A stretch of DNA of 64,000 bases from Sphingobacteriales bacterium (GCA_016235125.1 JACRLZ010000004.1:1-64000), one strand, 5' to 3'; numbered from the stretch's first letter, positions 9,107 through 18,398 are shown. Numbers and translations: made by a program. Notes: a model not told the origin generated them from the sequence alone.

Positions 9107-10069
9107 ATGAAATCTGCTACTGATTTAATACAAAATGAACTTCAAATCTTTGAAAGCCGTTTCAGGGAAGATATGAAGGGCCAGGGTGGGAAACTTAACA
9201 GGATCCTCCGCTACATAGTAAGACGAAAAGGCAAGCAACTGCGGCCCATGTCTGTGTTGCTCTCAGCAAAGCTCTGCGGCGAAATAAATGATTCATCTTA
9301 CCGGGCTGCCTCATTGGTGGAACTGCTGCATACCGCAACCCTGATTCATGATGATGTGGTGGATGATTCACTGGAAAGAAGAGGTTTTTTTTCCGTGTAT
9401 GCCCTTTGGAAAGCAAAAGCAACCGTGCTTATCGGCGATTACCTGCTTGCAAAAGGCTTGCTGCTTTCACTTGATCATAAGGATTACAGGATACTTCATA
9501 TTCTCTCTGATGCCGTCAGAAAAATGAGTGAGGGAGAACTGCTGCAAATGGAAAAAGCCCGCCACCTTAATGTCAAAGAAGATATCTACTACGAGATCAT
9601 TAAAAACAAAACGGCTTCTTTACTTGCCTCTGCCTGCGCTGCGGGAGCCTGGAGCACCAGCAATGATGAATCAATAACAGAAAAAATGAGATTGTTTGGC
9701 GAAAAAACAGGCATGGCCTTTCAGATAAAGGATGACCTGTTTGACTATGCCAGTGAAAACATCGGCAAACCCACCGGAAACGATATTAAAGAAAAAAAAC
9801 TTACGCTTCCCCTTATCTATACCCTGAACAATACGGATGCACCTACCCGCAGAAAGATCATTTACATAGTAAAAAACAATAACACTGATAAAAGAAAAGT
9901 GAATTGGGTGATACAGCAGGTGGAAAAAAACGGGGGCATTGCTTATGCCAAATCAAAAATGAATGAATTCAGGGATGAGGCACTTAAGATATTATATGAG
10001 TTTACTGAAAATCCGGCCCGAAAAGGCCTGGAAGATATGGTGAGGTTTGTGACAGACAGAAAATATTAG
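9107..10069 (+). CDS. Polyprenyl diphosphate synthase (trans-type)
   Basis: About 320 residues from the ATG at 9107; a TTG nine codons upstream is possible but less likely. The first Asp-rich motif is LIHDDVVDDSLERRG (near residue 83) and the second is FQIKDDLFDYAS (near residue 205); both bind magnesium-diphosphate. GKQLRPMSVLLSAKL, the isopentenyl-diphosphate binding segment, precedes the first. This is the trans-isoprenyl synthase family that makes the side chain of menaquinone. Product chain length cannot be fixed by eye. recJ follows 80 bp downstream on the same strand. Confidence 0.92.
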   Translation: MKSATDLIQNELQIFESRFREDMKGQGGKLNRILRYIVRRKGKQLRPMSVLLSAKLCGEINDSSYRAASLVELLHTATLIHDDVVDDSLERRGFFSVYALWKAKATVLIGDYLLAKGLLLSLDHKDYRILHILSDAVRKMSEGELLQMEKARHLNVKEDIYYEIIKNKTASLLASACAAGAWSTSNDESITEKMRLFGEKTGMAFQIKDDLFDYASENIGKPTGNDIKEKKLTLPLIYTLNNTDAPTRRKIIYIVKNNNTDKRKVNWVIQQVEKNGGIAYAKSKMNEFRDEALKILYEFTENPARKGLEDMVRFVTDRKY

Positions 10070-10149
10070 TGATTGAATCAGCCGGGATGCTGAAGCGGTC
10101 TGACGGATAAAACAAACAGCGTAACCATCAGGCCGCTTACCGCATTCTG

Positions 10150-11862
10150 ATGGCAAGACCAAAATCAATGGAGAAACGATGGAACATACTGGCTGCTGAT
10201 GAAGAAAAAATAAAAGCTTTACAGGCTGTGCTTAAAGTACATCCTGTACTTTGCAAAATTTTAGTACAGAGAGGTATTGAAACTTTTGATGCGGCTAAAC
10301 AATTCTTCCGGCCACAACTCACAGACCTGCACAGTCCCTGGCTGATGAAAGACATGGATAAAGCGGTGAAGAGGATAATAGACGCAATAAATGATAATGA
10401 AAAAATTCTTGTCTTTGGCGATTATGATGTAGATGGCACCACGGCAGTTGCCAGCATGTATTCTTTTCTTAAAAAATTATATCCCAATATTGATTTTTAT
10501 ATTCCTCACCGTTACCGGGAAGGATATGGAGTAAGCAAGGCTGGGATTGATTTTGCCAATGACAATGGTTTCAGCCTTATCATTTCACTTGATTGCGGAA
10601 TCAAATCGGCAGAGCTGATTGCCTATGCAAAAGGCATCAATATAGATTTTATCGTTTGTGATCATCATCTGCCCGATGATGTGTTGCCGTCAGCCGTTGC
10701 CATTCTTAATCCCAAACAGAAAGATTGCCTTTATCCCTACAAAGAATTATGTGGCTGTGGCGTAGGCTTCAAGCTGATGACAGCGCTGGCTGAAAAAATG
10801 AATTTGCCCTCAGTTGATGCGTTTGAATACCTCGACCTGGTAGCTACTGCGATTGCCGCAGACATAGTACCCATGACGGGGGAAAACCGGGTGCTTGCTT
10901 TTCACGGATTGAAGAAGGCAAATGAAAATCCAAATCATGGTATTAAGGCCCTTACCCAACTCAGCGGGTTGGTAAAAGAACTTCATATTCATAATCTCGT
11001 TTTTATGATTGCCCCAAGGGTAAATGCTGCCGGAAGGATGGATGATGCCACAAAAGCGGTGCAAATGTTTATTGCTGAAACATATGACGAAGCTTTGCAT
11101 TATGCAGAAATGCTGCACAGCGATAATACGGACAGAAAAGAAGCCGACAGCAGTATAACGGAAGAAGCATTGTCGATCATACAAGAAAACGGGGAATGGA
11201 TACACCGCAAATCAACTGTAGTATTTCAACCTCACTGGCATAAAGGTGTGGTAGGGATTGTAGCTTCAAGGCTTATTGAACATTACTACCGGCCCACTGT
11301 TGTGCTTACCCTATCCGGTGAGTATGCTGCCGGCAGTGCCCGCAGCGTTCCGGGTTTTAATTTGTATGAGGCCATTCATGCCTGCCGTGAACATTTGCTT
11401 GGTTATGGCGGGCATTTTGCAGCAGCCGGTCTGACCCTGGAAACGCAAAATATTGATGCGTTCAGAAACAGGTTTGAAGAGATAGTAAGCTCAACTATTG
11501 CTGCCGAATTATTGATCCCTGAGATCATCATTGATGCTGAGATCTCTTTTAAAGATATCCGTCAATCCTTTTATGATATTCTTTGCCAGATGGAGCCTTT
11601 TGGTCCTGAAAATCTAAGACCGGTGTTTATGGCAAAAAAAGTAATAGATACCGGCTGGTCAAAGATTGTAAAAGAGCAACATATAAAATTTTCGCTGAAA
11701 CAAGATAATGTGACTTTTTCCGGTATCGGTTTTAATATGGCTGACAAATTTCACCTGTTGCAGGAAAAGAAACCACTTGATATAGTTTTTAAAATTGATG
11801 AGAACGAATGGAACGGCCAGAAATCGCTTCAATTGAGAATGTTTGATTTACGATTTTCTTAA
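10150..11862 (+). CDS. recJ: Single-stranded-DNA-specific exonuclease RecJ
   Basis: 570 residues, normal for RecJ. DHH phosphoesterase motifs are in order: FGDYDVDGTTAVAS (about residue 94), SLDCG, VCDHHLPD (about 170), and the DHHA1 domain with GYGGHFAAAGLT (about 418). A C-terminal OB-like domain follows (PEIIIDAEISFKDI, then GPENLRPVF). It degrades single-stranded DNA 5' to 3' in recombinational and mismatch repair. It is probably co-transcribed with the prenyl synthase upstream and is followed by a hairpin at 11910-11933. Confidence 0.95.
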   Translation: MARPKSMEKRWNILAADEEKIKALQAVLKVHPVLCKILVQRGIETFDAAKQFFRPQLTDLHSPWLMKDMDKAVKRIIDAINDNEKILVFGDYDVDGTTAVASMYSFLKKLYPNIDFYIPHRYREGYGVSKAGIDFANDNGFSLIISLDCGIKSAELIAYAKGINIDFIVCDHHLPDDVLPSAVAILNPKQKDCLYPYKELCGCGVGFKLMTALAEKMNLPSVDAFEYLDLVATAIAADIVPMTGENRVLAFHGLKKANENPNHGIKALTQLSGLVKELHIHNLVFMIAPRVNAAGRMDDATKAVQMFIAETYDEALHYAEMLHSDNTDRKEADSSITEEALSIIQENGEWIHRKSTVVFQPHWHKGVVGIVASRLIEHYYRPTVVLTLSGEYAAGSARSVPGFNLYEAIHACREHLLGYGGHFAAAGLTLETQNIDAFRNRFEEIVSSTIAAELLIPEIIIDAEISFKDIRQSFYDILCQMEPFGPENLRPVFMAKKVIDTGWSKIVKEQHIKFSLKQDNVTFSGIGFNMADKFHLLQEKKPLDIVFKIDENEWNGQKSLQLRMFDLRFS

Positions 11863-11909
11863 ATAAGAATAGTTTCTGAATCAAAATTATTCTCTTAATA
11901 AATTTTTCA

Positions 11910-11933
11910 ACAAAGCATGGCTGTATGCTTTGT
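11910..11933 (+). terminator. Hairpin after recJ
   Basis: A perfect 9-bp inverted repeat, ACAAAGCAT / ATGCTTTGT, with a 6-base loop lies 48 bp after the recJ stop. The tract after it (AAAATTT) is a poor U-run, so termination is plausible but not certain. Confidence 0.45.
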
Positions 11934-11966
11934 AAAATTTAGCTTCGCCTCTCTTAAAACAACTGC

Positions 11967-14900
11967 ATGAAAAAATTATACTTGTCAGCATTTTTGCTTA
12001 TTTATCTTTCCAGCTTTGTTTCCGCCCAGGTTTCTCTTACAGGTGTTACTTATACTGAGGATTTCAATACACTGGCTAATACGGGTACAAGTTCCAGCGT
12101 ACCACCCGGTTGGTTGTTTACTGAATCAGGAACAAATGCAAATACACTGTATACTGCAGGAACTGGATCGAGCAATACAGGCGATACCTACAGCTTTGGA
12201 GCATCCGGAAATTCAGAAAGAGCATTTGGAGGGCTTCTTTCAGGGTCGCTAACTCCAACAAAAGGTGTTGCATTTACAAACAATACGGGAGGCACTATTA
12301 CTGCTCTGGCTATCGTTTATACAGGAGAACAATGGAGGCTGGGTGCTACAGGAAGAACTGACCGTTTAGATTTTCAATACAGTCTCGATGCAACAAGTCT
12401 TACTACAGGAACCTGGATTGATGAAAACAATTTAGATTTCAATGCCCCTAATTCAACAGGAACCGTAGGTGCATTAGATGGCAATGCTGCTTCTAACAGA
12501 ACAACTATCAGTTTTACAATTACAGGATTGTCCATACCAAATGACGTCACTTTTTATATCCGCTGGAATGATTTTAATGCTACCGGTGCTGATGATGGGC
12601 TTGGAGTTGATGATTTTAGCATTACACCGACTTTTACGGGTGGCGGAGTAAATCTTACCATTAACGATGTTTCCGCCAATGAAGGCAATGCCGGCACTAC
12701 CAATTTTACTTTTACCGTAAGCTTATCATCTCCTGCACCGGCAGGTGGTGTGACGTTTGATATCGCTACGCAGGATAATACAGCAACAGTTGCTGATAAC
12801 GATTATTCTACCAATTCACTGACAGGCCAGACCATTGCTGCCGGAAATTCCACTTACAGCTTTACCGTGCAGGTAAATGGCGATGCAACAGTTGAACCTA
12901 ACGAAACTTTTTTTGTAAATGTTACCAATGTAACTGGCGCCACGGTAAGTGATGGCCAGGGACAGGGAACAATTGTTAATGATGATGTAAGCCTTGTACC
13001 TATTCACACTATCCAGGGAAATGGGAATACTTCTCCACTTGTAGCCACAGTTGTTACCACAACAGGAATTGTAACCGGAGTACGGTCAAATGGTTTCTTT
13101 TTACAGGAACCTGATGCTACCATTGACGCAGACCCTGCTACTTCAGAAGGAATTTTTGTTTTTACCGGTTCAGCGCCTCCTGCTTCTGTTGTTGTGGGTA
13201 ATTTTTTGCAGGTTACCGGCACAGTAGCTGAATTTATTCCTTCATCCGATCCCGGTAGTCCTTCCCAAACAGAACTTACATCACCAACCATTGTACTGCT
13301 CAGTTCCGGTAATCCTTTGCCAACGGCAACTGTATTAACTACTGCCAACACTAATCCTGCAGGAACTATTTATCAACTGGAAAGATTTGAAGGCATGAGG
13401 GTACAGGTAAATTCTTTAACAGTAGTAGCGCCTACACAGGGCAATATATCCGAAGCAAATGCCACTTCTACTTCAAATGGCTTCTTTTATGGGGTAATCA
13501 CCGGTATTGCAAGACCATTCCGTGAGCCGGGCATTGAATCACCCGACCTACCGCCATCCGGCACAATTCCTCCCATTCCCCGTTATGATGCCAATCCTGA
13601 GTTGATAGGTGTCGGGAGTAACTCCATCGGGGCTGCTGCTATTGATGTTGCAACTGGCGCTGTGCTTACTAATGTTGTGGGTCCGTTGGATTACAGAAGC
13701 CGGACTTACACAATCGATATTGATCCTGCAAGCCCCCCGACAGTAAGCAATAATGGATTAACCTTTACCGCTGTGCCTGCGCAAACCGCAGACGAATTAA
13801 CTGTTGCTTCCTTTAACATCGAAAGATTTTATGATAATGTAAATGATCCGGGTGGTGATGCTGTTCTTACAGCTACCGCTTATAACAATCGTTTAAACAA
13901 AGTTTCATTAGCCATCAGAAATGTGCTCCGCACACCTGATGTAATAGGTGTTATAGAAGTAGAAAACCTCACAGTACTCCAGGCCATTGCAAATAAGGTA
14001 AATAACGATGTGGTAGCGGGTGGTGGAGCAAATCCGAATTATACAGCTTACCTGGCCGAAGGAAATGATGTGGGTTTGATTGATGTGGGATTCCTGGTAA
14101 AATCCGGCAGGGTAAATGTTAACTCAGTTACGCAATATGGGCTAAGTACAACATATATAAACCCCAACACCGGGCTTCCTGAATTACTTAATGACAGGCC
14201 GCCTTTGGTATTGAATGGAACATTTACCAGGCCCGGTTGCAGCACTCCCAATGCTATTACTGTTATAGTAAATCATCTTCGTTCACTGAATGGTGTGGAT
14301 GATCCGGTTGATGGAAACAGGGTAAGAACCAAGAGAGCAGCACAGGCTGAGTTTCTGGCTAACCTGGTCCAGGGTTTTCAAACTACTGATCCAAATGCTA
14401 ATATTATTTCCGTAGGTGATTACAATGCGTTTCAATTTAACGATGGTTATGTGGATGTTATTGGAACAATAAAAGGAACCCCCACCCCGGCGTCACAGGT
14501 TGTTTTAGCATCACCTGACCTCGTAAATCCCGATCTTACTGACCTTATAGACTCTCATACAGCGTCTGAAAGATATTCATTCAGTTTCGGCGGAGATGCA
14601 CAGGTGCTTGACCATGTCATTGTTAATTCAAACCTGCTAAGTAAAATAAGTCGTTTTAGCATTGGAAGAGTTGATGCAGATTTTCCTGAAGTGTACCGCA
14701 GTGATGCTAATCGCCCTGAAAGAATATCAGATCATGATGCACCTGTTGCTTATATTATGTTTCCAGACATTACTCCGCCAATGCTTACTTGTCCCTCTAA
14801 CATTACTGTAAGTTGTGCATCGGCTGTACCTGCGCCCAATATCGCATCCGTTACAGGAGTAAGTGATAACTGTAGTGGCACAGTAACAGTAACATGGCAG

Positions 14901-16286
14901 GGTGATGTGATCAGTAATCAAACTTGTGCAAACAGGTATACGATTACAAGAACTTATCGTGCAACTGATGCTTCTAATAATTTCGCCGAATGCCAGCAGA
15001 TCATCACAGTTAGTGACCAAACAGCTCCGGCATTGACCTGCCCGGCTAATGTTACGGTAACTTGTGCTTCAGCTGTACCTGCGCCCAATATCGCATCCGT
15101 TACAGGAGTAAGTGATAACTGTGGCGGTGCTGTTACAGTAACATGGCAGGGTGATGTGATCAGTAATCAAACCTGTGCAAACAGGTATACGATTACCAGA
15201 ACTTACAGAGCAACAGATGCCTGTGGTAATTTCGCCCAATGTACACAAATCATTACTGTGAATGACCAAACGGGGCCAACCATTACTTGTCCTTCAAATA
15301 TCACAGTCAACACACCTATTGGCTCCTGCACAGCCGTTGTAAACTTTACAGTCAATGCAACAGATAATTGCGGAGCTGTGTCGGTGGTAAGCGTTCCTGC
15401 CTCTGGCAGTTCATTCCCTATGGGCACTACAACTGTGAACGCTACAGCAACAGATGCATGCGGCATGACAGCTTCCTGCTCATTTACCATAACAGTACTG
15501 GATGGTCAGTTACCTGTAATATCACAACAGCCTGCTAACAGAACAGTGTGTGTGGGTACCAATGCTACTTTTACTATTACAGCCAGCAATGCTGTAAGTT
15601 ATCAGTGGCAGACATGGAATGGATCTGCATGGGTAAATATATCCGGTGCAACAGCCTCTTCACTCAACCTTACAGGAGTAACTCATAGCATGAATTTGAA
15701 TAGTAATCGTGTACAGGTGATTGGCCTCTGCACCACGGTAACTTCAGGGTCTGCGCAATTATTTGTGAATCCATTGCCATCAGTTTATATATCCACATCG
15801 GGAACACCTACACTTCTTCCCACTCAAACCGTTAATCTGACTGCTGTAGTAAGTCCGGGTGGCGGTACCTACCAATGGTTCAAGAATAATATACCAATGG
15901 CGGGAGCAACAAGTAATACACTAACCGGCTTGGGTATAGCCAATGTTGGAAATTATACCTGCACCTATACTGACCCGAACGGATGTGTATCCATTTCGGC
16001 AGTGGTTACGGTGAGTGCCCAGGCAAGTGACTTCTTGTATATTTATCCAAACCCGGGCAATGGAATCTTTCATGTAAGGTTCTTCAACCAGATCAATGAA
16101 GAAGTAAGACTGACTGTATATGATTCAAAAGGAACATTAGTATATCAACGCAGGTTTGCAACCACATTCCAGTACAGCCAGTTTGATGTAGATCTTAGTC
16201 ATCTTCCTGCGGGACAATATGTGGTTAAATTGTATAACAGCAGTAACCATCTTGCAGGAACCAAATGGATATTGATCGGCCATTAA
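11967..16286 (+). CDS. Secreted multidomain nuclease (ExeM/NucH-like) with T9SS sorting domain
   Basis: 1439 residues. A signal peptide (MKKLYLSAFLLIYLSSFVSA) leads into a beta-rich N-terminal domain (to about 220), a Calx-beta domain (about 225-340, with VSANEGNAGTTNFTFTV and PNETFFVNV), an OB-fold-like nuclease-associated domain (about 345-550), and an endonuclease/exonuclease/phosphatase domain (about 610-930). The last has the expected catalytic motifs: ASFNIERF, IEVEN, VNHLRS, VGDYNAF and the terminal SDHDAPV. Then come HYR domains, two of them near-identical at DNA level, an Ig-like region, and a C-terminal type IX sorting domain (DFLYIYPNPGNGIFHVRF). It probably degrades extracellular DNA for phosphate or nutrients or to remodel biofilm. 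A strong terminator follows. Confidence 0.9.
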   Translation: MKKLYLSAFLLIYLSSFVSAQVSLTGVTYTEDFNTLANTGTSSSVPPGWLFTESGTNANTLYTAGTGSSNTGDTYSFGASGNSERAFGGLLSGSLTPTKGVAFTNNTGGTITALAIVYTGEQWRLGATGRTDRLDFQYSLDATSLTTGTWIDENNLDFNAPNSTGTVGALDGNAASNRTTISFTITGLSIPNDVTFYIRWNDFNATGADDGLGVDDFSITPTFTGGGVNLTINDVSANEGNAGTTNFTFTVSLSSPAPAGGVTFDIATQDNTATVADNDYSTNSLTGQTIAAGNSTYSFTVQVNGDATVEPNETFFVNVTNVTGATVSDGQGQGTIVNDDVSLVPIHTIQGNGNTSPLVATVVTTTGIVTGVRSNGFFLQEPDATIDADPATSEGIFVFTGSAPPASVVVGNFLQVTGTVAEFIPSSDPGSPSQTELTSPTIVLLSSGNPLPTATVLTTANTNPAGTIYQLERFEGMRVQVNSLTVVAPTQGNISEANATSTSNGFFYGVITGIARPFREPGIESPDLPPSGTIPPIPRYDANPELIGVGSNSIGAAAIDVATGAVLTNVVGPLDYRSRTYTIDIDPASPPTVSNNGLTFTAVPAQTADELTVASFNIERFYDNVNDPGGDAVLTATAYNNRLNKVSLAIRNVLRTPDVIGVIEVENLTVLQAIANKVNNDVVAGGGANPNYTAYLAEGNDVGLIDVGFLVKSGRVNVNSVTQYGLSTTYINPNTGLPELLNDRPPLVLNGTFTRPGCSTPNAITVIVNHLRSLNGVDDPVDGNRVRTKRAAQAEFLANLVQGFQTTDPNANIISVGDYNAFQFNDGYVDVIGTIKGTPTPASQVVLASPDLVNPDLTDLIDSHTASERYSFSFGGDAQVLDHVIVNSNLLSKISRFSIGRVDADFPEVYRSDANRPERISDHDAPVAYIMFPDITPPMLTCPSNITVSCASAVPAPNIASVTGVSDNCSGTVTVTWQGDVISNQTCANRYTITRTYRATDASNNFAECQQIITVSDQTAPALTCPANVTVTCASAVPAPNIASVTGVSDNCGGAVTVTWQGDVISNQTCANRYTITRTYRATDACGNFAQCTQIITVNDQTGPTITCPSNITVNTPIGSCTAVVNFTVNATDNCGAVSVVSVPASGSSFPMGTTTVNATATDACGMTASCSFTITVLDGQLPVISQQPANRTVCVGTNATFTITASNAVSYQWQTWNGSAWVNISGATASSLNLTGVTHSMNLNSNRVQVIGLCTTVTSGSAQLFVNPLPSVYISTSGTPTLLPTQTVNLTAVVSPGGGTYQWFKNNIPMAGATSNTLTGLGIANVGNYTCTYTDPNGCVSISAVVTVSAQASDFLYIYPNPGNGIFHVRFFNQINEEVRLTVYDSKGTLVYQRRFATTFQYSQFDVDLSHLPAGQYVVKLYNSSNHLAGTKWILIGH
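14784..15281 (+). repeat. Tandem 249-bp repeat encoding two HYR domains
   Basis: Two adjacent copies (about 14784-15032 and 15033-15281) have a period of exactly 249 bp, 83 codons. Long stretches are identical, for example the segment starting GCTGTACCTGCGCCC at 14823 and 15072. A third HYR copy beginning near 15282 is clearly diverged. The near-identity points to recent duplication or gene conversion in a surface protein. Confidence 0.9.
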
Positions 16287-16307
16287 ACACTTGAACAAAA
16301 ATGACCC

Positions 16308-16344
16308 AACGAAAACACCCCGTCAACTATGGGGTGTTTTCGTT
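16308..16344 (+). terminator. Strong terminator after the secreted nuclease
   Basis: A perfect 14-bp inverted repeat, AACGAAAACACCCC / GGGGTGTTTTCGTT, with a 9-base loop starts 22 bp after the stop codon. The T-rich end of the right arm provides the tract; symmetric ends allow bidirectional action. Confidence 0.85.
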
Positions 16345-16473
16345 TTAGTGACTTGGGTTTAGCTCTGTATAAACAGATTAAAAACCATTATTCTGCAAAA
16401 AAACAGGTGAATGATCTCCTGCAGCAACAAATAAATTGCCATTATTTAGCTTCAGAATATGGCGGTTACACCC

Positions 16474-16481
16474 TATCTTTG
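16474..16481 (+). promoter_or_regulatory. Minus-7 box TATCTTTG of the rpsF operon
   Basis: TATCTTTG is a perfect TAnnTTTG match, with a G-C rich discriminator following. It implies a leader of roughly 105 bases before the rpsF ATG at 16594, containing two GC-rich hairpins. The upstream minus-33 element is unclear. Confidence 0.6.
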
Positions 16482-16512
16482 CCGCCCCAAATCCTGCCGG
16501 TAGCAGGATTCT

Positions 16513-16579
16513 CCCCGACTTGTCGGGGTGTCCAATGGGATAAATCAATTTTTAACCATCCCCGACACTTCGGTCGGGG
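16513..16579 (+). repeat. Two GC-rich palindromes in the rpsF leader
   Basis: Hairpin one is CCCCGAC / GTCGGGG at 16513-16528 with a 2-base gap; hairpin two has the same arms at 16560-16579 with a 6-base loop. They are 31 bp apart and share identical 7-bp arms, so they are copies of one motif. They lie between the promoter box and the rpsF start. They may be dispersed genomic palindromes or part of a leader that controls ribosomal protein synthesis. Confidence 0.8.
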
Positions 16580-16593
16580 TAAAAACAGGTAGA

Positions 16594-16950
16594 ATGAACA
16601 ATTACGAACTGATGGTGATCTTCACCCCGGTTCTCAGCGACGATGAGTTTAAAGCCGAACAAAAGAAGTACGCCAAAATGGTGACTGCTGCCGGCGGAAC
16701 AGTAGTAGCTGAAAATGCATGGGGACTGAAATCACTGGCTTACCCGATCCAGAAAAAAACAACGGGACTGTACTGGGTGCTTGAATATACAGCAGCGCCT
16801 GACTTCAATGAAAAAATGAAAGTACAAATGCTGCGTGACGAATCAGTGCTTCGTCACCTCTGCACCAAACTCGATAAATACGCCGTCGAGTACAATGCAA
16901 AAAAGAGAAGTGGTGTAAAAACAGGAACCGAAAAAGTAGCGGAGGTATAA
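16594..16950 (+). CDS. rpsF: 30S ribosomal protein S6
   Basis: 118 residues from the ATG at 16594 (MNNYELMVIFTPVLSDDEF). Longer in-frame starts would run through the leader hairpins and are rejected. The family pattern includes ENAWGLKSLAYPIQKKTTGLYWV and the RNA-binding C-terminal strand with LRDESVLRHLCTKLDKY. S6 pairs with S18 in the platform of the 30S subunit. It is the first gene of rpsF-rpsR-rplI; no ssb lies between rpsF and rpsR, as expected in this phylum. Confidence 0.96.
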   Translation: MNNYELMVIFTPVLSDDEFKAEQKKYAKMVTAAGGTVVAENAWGLKSLAYPIQKKTTGLYWVLEYTAAPDFNEKMKVQMLRDESVLRHLCTKLDKYAVEYNAKKRSGVKTGTEKVAEV

Positions 16951-16953
16951 GCC

Positions 16954-17217
16954 ATGGCAAAAAATGAAATTAAATATCTGACCGCTATCAAGAGCGACAA
17001 ACGGGTGAAGAAATTCTGCCGTTTTAAAAAATATAAGATCCGCTACATTGATTATAAAGATGTGGAGTTTCTGAAAAAATTTCTGAACGAGCAGGGAAAA
17101 TTGCTGCCCCGCCGCCTTACCGGAAACAGCCTGAAATACCAGCGCAAAGTTTCTGATGCTGTGAAGAAGGCTCGTCAGATGGCGCTATTGCCGTATCTAG
17201 CTGATCTATTAAAATAG
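16954..17217 (+). CDS. rpsR: 30S ribosomal protein S18
   Basis: 87 residues with the S18 core: [18 protein letters not shown] then [17 protein letters not shown], which contacts S6 and 16S rRNA. The ATG is preceded by a clear GGAGGT Shine-Dalgarno at 16941-16946, which decides the start and is notable because leading genes in this phylum often lack one. The gap from rpsF is 3 bp. Confidence 0.97.
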   Translation: MAKNEIKYLTAIKSDKRVKKFCRFKKYKIRYIDYKDVEFLKKFLNEQGKLLPRRLTGNSLKYQRKVSDAVKKARQMALLPYLADLLK

Positions 17218-17229
17218 GAGGACACCCAC

Positions 17230-17676
17230 ATGGAAGTAATATTAATACAAGACGTAGATAATCTTGGCGCCCGGAATGAAGTGGTAAAAGTAAAGAATGG
17301 GTATGCCCGCAATTATTTACTGCCCCGCCAACTGGCTGTTGAAAATAATCCCAGCAACAAAAAACAACTGGAAGAAAGGATGAAGCAGTTGAAAAAGAAA
17401 GAGGAGAAAATGCTGGCCCAGATCAACAGTGTAATTGAAAAAATAAAAGAGGCCCCACTAAAAATTGGCGCTAAAACAGGCACCAGTGGAAAAATTTTCG
17501 GAAGTGTTACCTCATTACAGATCAGCCGTGCTATCCGTGAACAAAAAGGTTATGATATTGATCGTAAAAAAATCAGTATTGTGGATGAAGTAAAAGAGCT
17601 GGGCACTTATAAAGCCAATATTGATTTTGGCAGTGGTCATACTACCGAAGTAGAATTTGAAGTGGTAGCTGAATAA
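17230..17676 (+). CDS. rplI: 50S ribosomal protein L9
   Basis: 148 residues. The N-terminal domain has the L9 signature (VDNLGARNEVVKVKNGYARN then YLLPRQLA), a long charged connecting helix (residues about 45-75), and a C-terminal domain with GKIFGSVTSLQI. It binds domain V of 23S rRNA at the base of the L1 stalk. A GGAGGA ribosome-binding site lies at 17217-17222, 7 bases before the ATG. It is the last gene of the operon; a terminator follows 25 bp later. Confidence 0.97.
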   Translation: MEVILIQDVDNLGARNEVVKVKNGYARNYLLPRQLAVENNPSNKKQLEERMKQLKKKEEKMLAQINSVIEKIKEAPLKIGAKTGTSGKIFGSVTSLQISRAIREQKGYDIDRKKISIVDEVKELGTYKANIDFGSGHTTEVEFEVVAE

Positions 17677-17700
17677 GACAATAACTAAATAACTGATAGT

Positions 17701-17726
17701 AAACCCTTCTTTTTGAAGGGTTTTTT
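17701..17726 (+). terminator. Terminator of the rpsF-rpsR-rplI operon
   Basis: AAACCCTTC / GAAGGGTTT, a 9-bp perfect stem with a 5-base T loop, followed by a run of T. Classic rho-independent form. Confidence 0.92.
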
Positions 17727-17890
17727 AATGTCGTGTCAATATTATTACCTTTAAAACCAATCTTTTAGCCAGTAAAAATAATGCTAAGTAATAATTTACG
17801 GATATGTCCAAAAAAAATCCGTTATTTTGTTACGCATTTGGTGTTCTTTACAGTTTCACAAGTCCTGAACGTTTCTGAAAAACCGTAGAA

Positions 17891-17918
17891 TGTTCATTGG
17901 TTACTGTTTACTGTTGAC
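17891..17918 (+). repeat. Array of four 7-bp units in the intergenic gap before the RRM gene
   Basis: Four consecutive heptamers fit the consensus TGKTNAY (the third unit is TGTTTAC). They end about 30 bp before the start of the RNA-binding protein gene, inside its likely leader or promoter. The rest of the 271-bp gap (17677-17947) holds the operon terminator and AT-rich sequence with no gene I can support. The layout of four heptamers matches the arrays found inside guaA and lpxB. Confidence 0.65.
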
Positions 17919-17947
17919 ACTTTTATTTTTTAAAAAACCTCTCTAAA

Positions 17948-18340
17948 ATGAACATTTACGCAGGAAATCTCAGTTGGAACCTGAAAGATCAGGATCTCCA
18001 AAATCTATTCGCCACACATGGTGAAGTAAGCTCAGCAAAAATTGTAACCGACAAATTCACCGGCCGCAGTAAAGGCTTTGGATTTGTAGAAATGCCCAAC
18101 GACGACCAGGCGCAGGCAGCTATTGCTGCACTGAATGGTTCTGAAGTGGATGGCCGTAACATTGTAGTTAATGAAAGTCGTCCGAAACCCGAAGGTGGTG
18201 GCGGTGGCGGCTTCAAGAAAAGAAGCTTTGGCGGCGGCGGCGGCGGCTACAAAGGTGGCGGCGGTGGCTACAAAAAAGGCGGCGGTGGCGGCTATCGTGA
18301 CCGTGGCAATGGCGGCGGCGGATACAATAGCGACTATTAA
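17948..18340 (+). CDS. Glycine-rich RRM RNA-binding protein
   Basis: 130 residues. A single RNA recognition motif covers residues 1-80, with RNP2 (NIYAGNL, residues 2-8) and RNP1 (KGFGFVEM, residues 41-48). The rest is a Gly-rich, Arg/Lys/Tyr-dotted tail like those of eukaryotic and cyanobacterial cold-inducible RNA-binding proteins. Such proteins bind single-stranded RNA and often act as cold or stress chaperones; this is family inference. It is monocistronic and a terminator follows. The GGC/GGT tract gives it a local G-rich composition unlike its neighbours. Confidence 0.93.
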   Translation: MNIYAGNLSWNLKDQDLQNLFATHGEVSSAKIVTDKFTGRSKGFGFVEMPNDDQAQAAIAALNGSEVDGRNIVVNESRPKPEGGGGGGFKKRSFGGGGGGYKGGGGGYKKGGGGGYRDRGNGGGGYNSDY

Positions 18341-18364
18341 TCATCATGATAAATGAAGCTTTAA

Positions 18365-18398
18365 AAGTCTGGTTCGAAAGAGCCGGACTTTTTTTTAT
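18365..18398 (+). terminator. Terminator after the RRM gene
   Basis: An 11-bp stem with two or three wobble pairs (AAGTCTGGTTC / GAGCCGGACTT), a GAAA loop, then a long T run. Confidence 0.9.

Noticed and set aside
14727..15269. Minus-strand frames across the HYR repeats
   Set aside because: They lie wholly inside the secreted nuclease gene and arise from its repeats; composition is Cys/Thr-rich and matches no family.
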